A stretch of 64,000 bases of DNA from Portulaca oleracea (lineage: Eukaryota; Streptophyta; Magnoliopsida; Caryophyllales; Portulacaceae). Numbering within the stretch: position 1 is the stretch's first letter; each line of letters begins with the position of its first letter. The stretch is taken from the NCBI GenBank assembly GCA_029582165.1, contig CM055877.1, forward strand, positions 28,850,241-28,914,240. Direction: 5' to 3'. Of the stretch, positions 33,831-44,158 are shown one piece after another. The notes under the pieces are model-generated. The model was not told where the DNA came from, made no database searches, and saw only the letters and a list, made by a program, of their open reading frames with translations. The translations under genes were made by a program, and so were the position numbers.

Positions 33831-35160
33831 ATGCAGACAAGGTCTCATAGAGGCCAAGCCCCACTCGTCCCCCTCGACCCCGAGATTGAAGCTTCGGCTC
33901 GGAGAGCCCATGGTAGTACTCGTCGACGTCGTCGGGAGCAACGACAACGACAACAAGCCGCCATGGAAGGCCAAGGAGGCCAGGGCCAAGGAGGTGATCC
34001 ACCACCAAACCCACCCCGTCCCTTAGCTTGGTACAATACACCCACTCCAGAGACGGGAGGCAACCCCATCATTCTACCTGCTCTACACAATAATGCCTTG
34101 TACGACTTCAAGGCCAACTTTGTGAACATGTTTGAGCAAAACCCGTTCAATGGTTTTGAGAGGGAGAGTCCCATTGACCATATTGACAAGTTCAAAGAGA
34201 GGATCGGTTATGTCCAAATACCAGGAGTTCCGCCAAGCTACATGAAGCTTAAGTTCTTTCCATTAACTTTAGCGGGGAAAGCCAAGCTTTGGCTCAATAC
34301 TTGTCCTCCTGGAACTTATGATACTTGGGAGAAGTTGAGCGGAGATTTCCTCAAGAGGTTCTACACCACCGACGAGACCCATCTTCGACGGCAAGATATC
34401 TTCAATTTTAAACAAGAGCAAGGAGAGTCACTTTTTGATGCTTGGGGACGGTACAAGAATCTTCAACGCAGAGTTCCTCATCACAACTTGGATGATTGGT
34501 TGCTCCTTAATACCTTCTATCAAGGGCTCAATGGACATTTGAGAGAGTTGATTGATAATGCCTCGGGAAGAACTTTTCTTGGCAAGACCGCTGAGGAGGC
34601 GAATGTTTTCCTTCATGAGCTAGCACAAAACTCTCCAAATTGGGGTTTGGACTGTTCGCGAAGAGGGGAATGATCTTCATCTAGTGATGTCGTGTTGAAA
34701 CACCTTGCGGATCAAATCTCGGAGTTGAGTCAAAAGTTTGCCCTCATGGATACCTCGAGGCAAGTCAATGCCATTCAAAAGATGCAAGGCCCTTCATCCA
34801 TGCCCGATAGAAACATGGTTGAATGCAACGTTTGCAATGGGTACCACCCTAATGGTCAATGTCTAGGGTACCACGAAATGGAGCAAGCCAATGCCATCTA
34901 CCCCAACAACAACCTCTCCTATTCCAATAGCCATCCCATTAGACCACAAGGAAACCCGGCATACAATGCTCGACACCGAAGTTTCCCTCTCGGATTTTCT
35001 AACCAACCTCAACCTCTTGTTCGCCCTCACGGCCAAAACACATTTCAAAACCCTCCATACCACCAACCCCAATACTTTCAAAATCCTCCTCCACAACAAC
35101 CTGACTATAACCACACCCCCCCCCCCCACAACCATCCTCTGCTACTCAAGATCCGGAATT
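33831..35160 (+). pseudogene. gag: Athila-type gag, nearly full length
   Basis: Same start as 3324. The frame is open to a TGA at 34671 (GGA in the copy at 3324), then continues open with the CNVCNGYHPNGQC knuckle and a Pro/Gln/His-rich tail. It is thrown out of frame by a run of about ten C at 35117-35127. The tail is absent from the copy at 3324, so this is the best view of gag in the window. Confidence 0.8.
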
Positions 35161-36914
35161 GAAAGCAATGCTTCAAAAGATTTTAACCAACCAAGAAAAC
35201 CGGATCAACCAACTTGAGCTCCATGTGGCTCAAATGGCCCAACAATCCGTCCGACCTCCCTAACCTATACCAAGCCAAACCATGCCAAACCCCAACAATG
35301 GGAAAGGACAGGAGAAGCAAGTCAACGCAATCCACTTGAGGAGTGGAACTACTTATGAGGGCCCTTCTATGGTAGAGGAGGAACCGTTGGGAGAGAGGAG
35401 TGGCGATGTTGTTGACATCACTCATGAGGAGGGAGGTGAAGATAACATTGTTGATGGAAAGAGGAAGTGAAGGCATTGAGTCCAGCGAAATTGAGAGGAA
35501 GGAGCCCAAACTGAAGAGTGTTGAGAAAGGGGTTGAACATGAGCCGATCACCCAACCACTCAAACCATATAAGCCACCGGTTCCATACCCCGAGAGGCTT
35601 GTCAAGACAAGGGATGAAGCTAAGTTCTCCAAATTCATTGATATGCTTAAAAAGCTTCACGTGAATATCCCTTTCCTAGATGCGATTTCGGAGGTCCCGG
35701 TTTTCAAGAAGTACCTCAAGGATCTCTTGACCAACAAAAGGAAGATCCGGCATGAGAACACCATTTCTCTCACAGCCGATTGTAGTGCCATCATCTCCAA
35801 CAAAACTCCTACCAAGTTGGCCGATCCCGGAAGTTTTTCTATACCTTGCTCAATTGGGGAGATGAAGATAGGAAACGCCCATTGTGACCTTGGGGCTAGT
35901 GTGAGTGTCATGCCATGGTCAATATGTCAAAAGCTCCGCCTCGATGAGCTCACTCCAACCACCATTAATTTGCAACTTGCGAACCGGTCGATTAGGAGGC
36001 CAATGGGTATCTTGGAGGACATTTCGGTCCAAGTTGGTAAATTCCTCATCCCTTGTGATTTTGTGATATTGGAGATGGATGAGGACCTACATACCCCTAT
36101 TATTCTTGGGAGGCCATTCTTGGCTACGGCTGGGGCTATGATTGATGTGCAAAATGGGAGACTATCTCTCAATGTGGGAGGAGAGCAAGTAGTGTTCAAT
36201 CTCGAGGAGGGAAAGAAGCACCCGACATTTGAAGACTCATGCTATGCAATTGATGTGGTTGAGGATGCGGTTGATGATTCTTTATGGGAGTCTATATTCC
36301 TCCAAGGTGCTTTTGATGATCCACTTGAAACAAGCTTGATGGGCACTTGTTCTTCAACAATAGAGGGGGACGATGTGAAGTTCTTCACCGACCTTTTGGA
36401 TGCTACTCCCATTGTTGAGAAGTTTTCCCCGGATGAAACATTTGTGCAATGCATGGAGATTGAAGAGGTCGTCACCGAGAGACCAATCAAGTCAAAGAAA
36501 TTACCTCAAGTTGAGCTCAAGCCTTTGCCATCCACTTTGAGGTATGAGTTTTTGGGTGAGGAGGAGACATTCCCTGTGATCATTAATGCTAACCTTGATG
36601 GCACTCAAACTTCAAAACTTCTTTGTGTTCTTAGAAAACATAGAAGTGCCTTGGGTTATGCTATTGAGGATCTCAAGGGTCTATCCCCTTCTATTTGTAT
36701 GCATGCTATCAATCTTATGCAAGATGCTAAACCATGTAGACAACCACAACGTCGATTAAACCCGAATATGCAAGAAGTGGTTAAAAAAGAGATCGTTAAA
36801 TTGCTTTCTGCCTGGATCATTTACACAATCGCTAAAAGCGAATGGGTGAGCCAAGTTCATTTTGTATCCAAGAAGGGTGGCATGATCATATTGAAAATAA
36901 GCATCAAGAATTGA
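35161..36914 (+). pseudogene. pol: Gag-protease linker, protease and start of RT
   Basis: A coiled-coil-like LQKILTNQENRINQLELHV segment and NAIHLRSGTTYEG precede a frameshift near 35459. A long open frame follows. The aspartic protease active site reads CDLGASVSVMP (35880-35910) with the flap/GRPF block PIILGRPFLATAGAMIDV near 36090. The RT start (SEWVSQVHFVSKKGG) follows at about 36838, then a frameshift ends the frame. This is the only protease in the window from this family. Confidence 0.75.
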
Positions 36915-38172
36915 TTAGCACTAGAGTTGTGAATGGGTGCGCATGTGCATTGATTATAGACAATTAAACAAGCGACCCTCAAAGACCATTACCCTTTGCC
37001 ATTTATTGATCAAATGCTAGAGAGACTTGCGGTAAATCCCATTTTTGCTTTCTTGATGGCTATTCGGGATTCTTTCAAATACCCATTCACCCAAGCGACC
37101 AAGACAAGACCACGTTTACTTGCCCTTTTGGCACCTTCGCATACCGGAGGATGCCCTTTGGGTTATGTAACGCGCCCGGCACCTTTCAAAGGTGCATGTC
37201 GGCTATTTTCGGACTATGTGGGAGTCTTATGGAATTTTTATGGATGATTTCAGTGTGTATGGGTATACCTTTGATGATTGTCTTGCAAATTTGGAAAAAG
37301 TTTTGATTCGTTGTCAAGATGTCAATCTAGTCCTTAACTGGGAAAAATGCCATTTTATGGTTGAGGAGGGTGTCGTCCTTGGCCATGTGATTTCAAAGCG
37401 GGGCATAGAGGTGGATAGAGCTAAAGTGGAGGTCATTGAGCGCCTACCACCCCCCACCACTATCAAGGGGGTGCGTAGTTTTCTTGGACACGCCGGGTTT
37501 TACCGGCGATTTGTCAAAAACTTTTCGAAAATTGCTCGACCTCTCACTGAGCTTATATGCAAGGATGCCCCTTTTGTCTTTACTAATGAGTGTCTTGAAT
37601 CGTTTCAGAAATTGAAGGAGGCCTTGACCACCGCACTGGTAGTTCAACCACCAGACTGGAGCTTACCGTTCGATGTTTTGTGCGATGCTAGCGATTATGT
37701 CGTGGGGGCATGCCTAGCACAAACCAAGGATAAGCAACCAAGGGTCATCTATTATGCAAGTCATGCCTTAGACGTCGCCCAACGCAACTATACCACCACG
37801 GAGAAGGAGTTGTTGGCTATTGTTTTTGCATTGGACAAGTTTCGCCAATACATTTTGATTTCCAAAGTAGTGGTGTACACCGATCACTCGGCTTTGAAGT
37901 ATCTACTAGGCAAGAAGGAGGCCAAGCCGAGGCTCATTCGTTGGTTGCTACTAATGCAAGAATTCAACATCACCATCCAGGACAAAGCCGGTTCCAAAAA
38001 CGTGGTGGCCGACCACCTTTCACGGATCCTTGTCGAATTGGAGTCCCGGCCTATCAATGATTCTTTTCCGGATGAGAAGTTGCTTGTTATCCAAGAGGAG
38101 ACCCCGTGGTTCACCGATATTGTGAACTACCTTGCTTCGGATGTGGTCCCGCCCGAGCTCCATTCAAACTAA
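36902..38172 (+). pseudogene. pol: RT and RNase H of the second Athila-type copy
   Basis: Homologous to 4590-5890. Between 36890 and 37235 there are about seven single- or double-base deletions relative to that copy. From 37240 to 38172 the frame is intact, with FMDDFSVYG and a full RNase H (CDASDYVVGACLAQ, TTEKELLAIVFAL, VVYTDHSALKYLL). Confidence 0.8.
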
Positions 38173-38313
38173 AGGAAGAAATTATTTTGTGACGTCAAGC
38201 ACTATATTTGGCACGAGCCTTACTTGTTCCGCATATGCAACGATGGCCTATATAGAAGATGCATAGCTCAAAGCGAGGTTCCGGAGATCTTAAATCATTG
38301 CCACAACAAGCCA

Positions 38314-38655
38314 TGTGGTGGACATAGGGAAGTTAATTTGAATCTCCCTCAAGGGAGGGGATTCATCGTGGCCTTTTTCCCGCGTTGTTCCATAGATAAA
38401 TCCAACTTCATGCGCTTTAGTCATGAAAACTCCTTGGTCAAAGATTCCGTTAAGTGTCTAAAACCCCCGAACCTCTCTTTGTCTAATTATCACCTAGTTA
38501 ATCGTCTTTCTAGTTTTAATTTTGTTATAATCAAAGTGTTCTTTGCTCCGTGATTTATTTCTTGATTCAAGGCTAAAACCGAAACAAAATACGAGAATTT
38601 AGGCCACAGGCTCCCTGAGTTCGACAATTTACACCGGCCTGCAAACCGCTGTACA
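38314..38655 (+). repeat. Truncated 3' LTR of the second Athila-type copy
   Basis: About the last 340 bp of the LTR, joined directly to integrase N-terminal coding sequence (NKPCGGH region). Confidence 0.8.
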
Positions 38656-38860
38656 ATGACGAGACAATTGCGCAGAATTGCATGCCTGGAGGCATGACAG
38701 CTTGACTAGACCCAAATCTAACGGGATTGTGTAGAAAAACAAAGAAAGTTTGACAGAGTTGCATGCATAGAGGTATGACAGCCTGATTAGGCCCGAATCC
38801 GGCAAAACTGTGCAAAAACAAAGAAAACTGGATTATCTTCAACAAACTACAATGACACCG

Positions 38861-39209
38861 GGAAAGACTGAACGACATCGGGAAAGACTGAACGACATCG
38901 GGAAAGACTCAAAGACATCAGGAAAGACTGAACGACATCGGGAAAGACAGAACGACATCAGGAAAGACTGAACGGCATCAGGAAAGACTGAAAGACATCG
39001 GGAAAGACTGAACGACATCGGGAAAGACTAAAAGACATCGGGAAAGACTGAACGACATCAGAAAAGAGTGAATGACATCGGGAAAGACTGAAAGACATCG
39101 GGAAAGACTGAACAACATCGGGAAAGAGTGAGCGACATTGGAAAAGACTGAAAGACATTGGGAATGACTGAACGACATCGAGAAAGACTGAACGACATCG
39201 GGAAAGACC
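38861..39209. repeat. 20-bp tandem array, 17.5 units
   Basis: Consensus GGAAAGACTGAACGACATCG. Seventeen complete units run 38861-39200 with substitutions but no insertion or deletion, plus 9 bp. The flanks differ: Tat/Ogre-type DNA on the left and Copia gag-protease on the right. No spacers, so not a CRISPR array. Confidence 0.9.
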
Positions 39210-40212
39210 CGGGATATACCGAACATTCTTCAACCTCCAAGTTCCACCCTTAGAAGTTGTAATGTTCACATCACCTTTTCCTAGCACCTTTAGGTTGTGA
39301 CCGTTTGCAAGTCTAACCCTGCCAAACCTCCCACTCACAAAATTGCTAAAGGCCTCCCTGCTTGACGAAGAGTGAAACGAAGCACCTGAATCTATCACCC
39401 AACTCCCTTCTGACTTGTCAACACTAACAGTTAGGACATCACCCAAATCCTCAGCAGAATTTACCGAGTCATGGTTATTATAACTGCTCTTTCTGGGTTT
39501 AGGACAATCCCTACGAAAATGACCTCTATCACCACAGTTCCAACACAACACTTGCTCCATGTTTCGACCTCTGGATTTTGATCGACCCCGACCCGAACTC
39601 CCACTATTCCTCCTATCCCTGACAATCAAAGTATTCCCGAAGACTCGGACACATGAATCTTTCCTACGAATACTTTCATTCAGACAAAGTCTCTAATTTC
39701 CCGAACTTGATTTCATTCTTCTTAGTTGAAGAAGTTACAGAAGTCACAAAATTTTCCCAAGACTTAGGTAGGGTAGCCAATAGTATGTTAGCGTTCATCT
39801 CATCGTCGAAATTAAATCCCACGGAGGTTAACTTTGACAGTATTATATTCAACTCATTCATACTATCATGCATATCCCCAGACTCTTGCATCTTAAATTC
39901 AAACAAACGATGTAACACATATACCTTATTCACCGCTGAAGGTTTCTCATATGTGTTTTGCAAAGCCTCGAGCAGATCTTTCGTCGTTTTCTGATCTTTG
40001 ACGTTGAAAGCCACGTTCCGAGCTAGCGTTAGCTTGACCGTACTGAATGCCTGACCATCAAGCTCTTCCCAATCCTCCTATTCCATCTCTTTTGGCTTAT
40101 TACCCATCGCAAGATGCAACCTTTGCTGGTGGAGCACATCCTCAACGCGCATCCTCCACCATGCGTAGTCTTTCCCGTCGAACTCCGGAATCTTCACAAT
40201 TGCGCCCGCCAT
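39210..40212 (-). pseudogene. gag-pol: Copia-type gag and protease start
   Basis: Starts MAGAIVKIPEFDGKDYAWW at 40212 on the minus strand, just after the PBS. A TAG interrupts it near 40080. The capsid part (KTTKDLLEALQNTYEKPSAV) is followed by a frameshift near 39660, then a CWNCGDRGHFRRDC zinc knuckle and the protease active site SWVIDSGASFH. The frame runs through RYIPGLSR, where the 20-bp array replaces the rest of pol. Integrase and RT are missing. Confidence 0.8.
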
Positions 40213-40252
40213 TGCTTCTCAGTCTGCAAATCAACCACGCTCCAACCAAAGT

Positions 40253-40262
40253 TCTGATACCA
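40253..40262 (-). other. Copia primer-binding site
   Basis: Minus strand TGGTATCAGA, 2 bp after the LTR end: the initiator tRNA-Met primer site typical of plant Copia elements. Confidence 0.8.
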
Positions 40263-40264
40263 CT

Positions 40265-40853
40265 TGTTAGGATTCTCAGGGCGTGGTTAGCAAACAAACA
40301 ATAATAAGGACGAAAAATAAATAAAGATTCTACACAAGGAGTTAACGTGGAAAAACCCAAACTGGGAAAAAACCACGAACGATGCACTATTAGAGGATTA
40401 CAACGGTGTTTCAGAGATTCTCAAACCTCAACAATCTCTCACAGCTTTCCTAGAGTTACAACCTGAGAACTCAACACTCACAGTTGAGCCTCACACAACT
40501 CCCTTAGGAACACAGAGATTACAGGTCAATCTCTTGTGGTATAAGATGAAACACTCTCAATTGTTCTTGTGATATCAATCAAGGAGAACAAGACCCCTAT
40601 ATATAGGAGGAGGATGACTACTCATCAAGCCACCAAGCAAGACATTCAATTAGCACCAATTAAGGCACCAATCAATCCACCAATCAAGGTACTAAATTGG
40701 TCTCCCACTTAGCGCCAATCAAGGCACTAATTAATCCACCAATCAAGGTACTCAATTGGTCTTCCACTTAGCACCAATCAAGGCACTAATCAATCCACCA
40801 ATCAAGGCACTTAATTTGTCTCCCACTTAGCAAATTGGTCTTCACACCCAACA
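40265..40853 (-). repeat. 5' LTR of the Copia element
   Basis: 589 bp; on the minus strand TGTTGGG...CCTAACA. A TATATATAG box lies near 40592-40606. Upstream of it are three 59-bp CCAAT-rich repeats. The right flank is HSP70 coding sequence, beginning at 40854. Confidence 0.85.
40653..40829 (-). promoter_or_regulatory. Three 59-bp CCAAT-containing repeats in U3
   Basis: Units start at 40653, 40712 and 40771, each with two or three CCAAT pentamers on the plus strand, located 50-240 bp upstream of the TATA box in transcriptional sense. Tandem U3 repeats are commonly enhancer-like in retroelements. Confidence 0.6.
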
Positions 40854-41199
40854 AGACAGGATGGTAGATGAGGCTGAGATATTCAAGGCCGATGACATTA
40901 AGCACAAGGAGACATCCAAAGCTAAGAACAACTTGGAGAATTATGTTCATTTAATGGATGGTGTTTTGGCAGACTGGGAGAAGAAGCATAGTCTTGGTGA
41001 CAAATGGAAGATGGGGAATGCAATTGAGAAGACAATTCAATGGCTTGAGTGGAATTATCAACTTGCTGAAGCCTCCAAGTTTGAGGAGAAGATAAAAGAG
41101 GTCAAGAGCATCTGTGAGCCGATAATGGCCAAGATGAACCAACAGCAGGATGAGGCTGGTGATGCGAGCACCTACCCTAAGATTGAAATCGTTGACTAA
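40854..41199 (+). pseudogene. HSP70 C-terminal fragment
   Basis: An open frame begins within the family motif DRMVDEAEIFKAD and runs through the C-terminal lid (NNLENYVHLMDGVL, then AIQWLEWNYQLAEASKFEEK by position) to a TAA, ending YPKIEIVD. It is clearly related to residues near 530-636 of the HSP70 at 54173. All upstream sequence is replaced by the Copia LTR, and no N-terminal HSP70 sequence occurs elsewhere to the left in this window. The last residues replace the usual EEVD of cytosolic HSP70 with EIVD. Confidence 0.85.
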
Positions 41200-41915
41200 C
41201 TTTATCTTTCTTGGTTGCTAGGTTTGCTAATGCTTTAACAGATTTATTAACTAGTAGGGTATCTATGTCGCCCCCATCCAACACAGCAATTAATTTTGCT
41301 AGTTGAGTTGAGGTGGAAACTAGCCAATTCAGTTGGTGCTTATACAAAGTACATCTTTTGTTCTATAACTGAACCTTAGGTTGGTATTGCTTCAGTGGCG
41401 TAGGAATAGGATCGAAATGGCACCTTGTTTGGACCTGGCAGGTTGATCTAGGTTGTTTTTTATTTGTTAATCTGCATCATAGCTTTGGCATGTGTTTGGC
41501 TTTCTTTTTATCTCCTGTGCCTATGTTTGCAAGTGTTTTATATTTATATTGTCAATCTCTGTGCAATGACTAGGTAACCAATGTAATTAGCTGTGATGAA
41601 GGCAGTTTGTGATGATGTGATGCATCAAGTTGTTACCTTGATTCTTAATAGTAATTTACACATCCTCCTACCCAACATTTGTTTGTTACGACATACTTGC
41701 TACTCATTTGTTCATTTCCCTAAAGAGATCATCCAATACCAATAGCCATGTCCTATGGAGTTAGGAGTAATGTACAACCGAGAAGCTTCACTCTTGGAAG
41801 ATGCTGCTCGTTTGCCAGTTTTTTTTTTTTTTCCTTCGACGGGTTGCTACAAAATCCTGTTTTAATATGTTGTGGTGCAACTCACAGCTTGATGAATGGT
41901 AACATTTGATAGATA
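41200..41915. other. HSP70 3' flank, no gene seen
   Basis: 3' UTR-like and intergenic AT-rich DNA downstream of the broken HSP70 copy. Nothing further recognised. Confidence 0.5.
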
Positions 41916-42158
41916 CTCCTTCTGTGCCAAATTATTTGTCCTTTTTATTTTTCCATGGTCATAATTGAGACAAGAGTTTGGCTATTAATTTTTCATGATT
42001 CGTAATATTATGTTTAAGTAGATATATTTTTCATTACAAATCGGATAGTGATAGAAATGCATAATAACTCAATATATAATTTAATAAATTAATGGTTAAA
42101 GTTTAAAAATTTTCACTTTATTAATCAAACTAGGACAATTTATTTAGGACGGAAGGGG
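41916..42158. mobile_element. Stowaway-type MITE
   Basis: 243 bp with ends CTCCTTCTGTGCC and GGACGGAAGGGG, the degenerate CTCCCTCCGTCCC terminal repeat of Stowaway (Tc1/mariner) elements, flanked by TA (41914-41915 and 42159-42160). No coding capacity. Confidence 0.8.
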
Positions 42159-42375
42159 TAATATATTAGTCCAGGCAAGAATTGTATGTTTAGGCTTAGT
42201 CAAACGAGTTGTGTACACAACCCAATTAAAGTCTAAGCTCAGCTCGGCTCTACAAGAATTGCTAGTTATTTCTTCAAACGTAAGACACATCACTTAAGCG
42301 TTGGTGAAATTTTTTCCAACCCGAATATTCGAATTTGTCCGATCAAATCATCTAGAAAGAATCTAGTTTGGTCAC

Positions 42376-43337
42376 TGTAGGAGGTAAAAATTTGTCGGCA
42401 AATCAGAAAATGACATGTGGAAAATAAGTTCCGCCAATTATTATCCGCCACATGTGAATTTAATTATGACGGTCCATTTATTAAATTTTAAATGGAAATA
42501 CATCATGACCAATAGCGTCGCGCCACGTGTCAATTATGATGCAGAAAAGATTAATTATTTCCTTATTTTAAATAAAAGGATAATTAACTAAGTTGGGCCC
42601 AAGGCCAAAGCCGACTCAAACCCTAGGCAACCCTAGGCCTCCAGAGGTTATAAATAGGGGTCATCTCCCTCATTTTCAACACACTGCAGTCTACACCCGG
42701 CGGCATTCGGCATTCTGCACTCCAGAGGCTTCAGAAGATCAAACTGCCAGCAGTCTCCACCTACCAAGCGCCAAGGATCGAAGTCTGCAAAAGCTCAAGA
42801 TCGAGTCTCCGAGCCTCTACCGCATCAAGATCAAGAACTGCTTCAGAGTTCTCCGGCAAGACCTGCAAACCTTCGGAAGATTGAACTACAAGCGACATCC
42901 AGCTACCAAGCGCCAAGGACCAACGTCTGCTAGTTCAACAACTTTTGTTCTTCACGTCAAAGACTGCAGTCATCTTCTTCATCTGGTTCATCGATCGAGA
43001 CCAAGCACTCAAGCCCTCGCATCGAAGAACTTGAAGAACTGCAACCAACAGTCAACCCGCAAACGGTCAACCTTCGAGCAAGCCTCCAGCTACCAAGCAC
43101 TAAGGAAATCAACGCTCAAGAACTGCTATAGAGTTCTTCAGCTAAACCCACATTCGAGGTCGAGATCAAGCGTCCGCCCCCTCGGCTCACTCGAATTTCA
43201 GGAGATCGAATCGGAGGACTACTTTATTGTATTTAATATATAGATTGTACCTACATACATTTGAATATTAATACAAATTATATTTGTTTCTCAATTTCTT
43301 GTCTTTATTTATTTCAGGCTAGAAATTTGTGTTTACA
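42376..43337 (+). repeat. Forward LTR of the composite element
   Basis: 962 bp, TGTAGGAGG...TTTACA, with a TATAAATAG box near 42649 and a G-box-like CCACGTGTC near 42532. The PBS-like TGGCACGCTCGGTGGGAC follows at 43342-43359. Confidence 0.8.
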
Positions 43338-43460
43338 AATTTGGCACGCTCGGTGGGACATCTCTGCCTCTCATCTCTTTCTCCAAGAAGTCAAATTCAA
43401 CCTTCGATTCAAGCAACGTGAAGGTCGTCAACATGGAAGGAAGGATAGCTGAACAAGAGT
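43338..43460 (+). pseudogene. gag: Forward gag start and foldback junction
   Basis: PBS, leader and ATG at 43431 (MEGRIAE), then a deletion that joins to QEFLNR from the middle of gag. Immediately afterwards the strand switches: GAACA, a 16-base loop, TGTTC, then antisense gag. Confidence 0.7.
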
Positions 43461-44078
43461 TTCTCAACAGGTGTTCCATTTCCTCCGTTCTTGTCCCATT
43501 TCCTCCCAGCTGTTGATAGATTCAGGCCCTAAGTTCGTATACCAGTCGAATGCGATCCCTTTCAAAGAACGGACGAATTGCTTCACTAGCCGATCTCCTT
43601 CCGTGCCGGCATTGCTACAAGTTTCGATGAAGTGAGCGATGTGCTGCTTAGGATTACCCTTTCCATCAAACTGGTTAAACTTTGGGGGCTGATATCCTCG
43701 TGGCATTCGAAGGGCGTCGATCCTCTTTGTGTATGGCTTCGTGTACAAGTGAGTCTTGTTTGATCCCTCTCCGAGTTGAGCCCACACTGCATTCGCCACT
43801 AAGTTTTGAATTTGTTCCACAGTCAGTGATTCTGAATATGAGTTACTCTTCTTATCTTCCCCATCGCCATCGCCTTTGGAAGACTATTTTTCTGATTCCT
43901 CTTTGTCAGAATCTTCATCGGAGTATTGATACATGCGCTTCTCTATCTTCTTCATCAGTTTTGCGATCTGCTCACTTTGTTCGTTGATCTTTTTGTCTTT
44001 CTCTTCATTTTCCATGGCGAGCCTGTTTAACATAGCCTCAAGTTCAGCTATCTTTCCTTCCATGTTGACGACCTTCAC
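43461..44078 (-). pseudogene. gag: Partial gag next to the inverted LTR
   Basis: Minus-strand frames MEGKIAELEAMLNRLAMENE (coiled coil) and, after a frameshift near 43880, KRIDALRMPRGYQPPKFNQF followed by the capsid core to SWEEMGQ. Homologous to 50189-50916. Confidence 0.7.
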
Positions 44079-44158
44079 GTTGCTTGAATAGAAGGTTGAA
44101 TTTGACTTCTTGGAGAAAGAGATGAGAGGCAGAGATGTCCCACCGAGCGTGCCAAATT

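Larger units (their letters stand above)
31994..38655 (+). mobile_element. Second Athila-type copy, internally deleted
   Basis: Ends TGTTTAG and TGTACA with flanks GTGAC (31989-31993) and ATGAC (38656-38660), a 5-bp duplication with one mismatch. Retains 5' LTR, PBS, gag, protease, RT and RNase H. Integrase, ORF3, the 3' non-coding region and most of the 3' LTR were removed by a deletion whose ends meet at a TGTGGTGGACAT-like match (about 38314-38326). The flanks share GCATGCCTGGAGGCATGA, so the element sits within a local repeat. Confidence 0.85.
25650..39209 (+). mobile_element. Decayed Tat/Ogre-type Ty3 element, 3' end missing
   Basis: 5' LTR, an Ogre-type primer-binding site, a broken gag, then several kb of non-coding sequence with tandem repeats and no RT or integrase. 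It is interrupted by the Athila copy at 31994-38655. No 3' LTR matching 25650-26605 is seen before it meets the Copia element at 39210. The right boundary is where the 20-bp array stops and is inferred. Confidence 0.55.

Noticed and set aside
38861..39209. Regular 20-bp repeats resembling a CRISPR array
   Set aside because: There are no spacers; units are directly adjacent, and the sequence is plant nuclear DNA.
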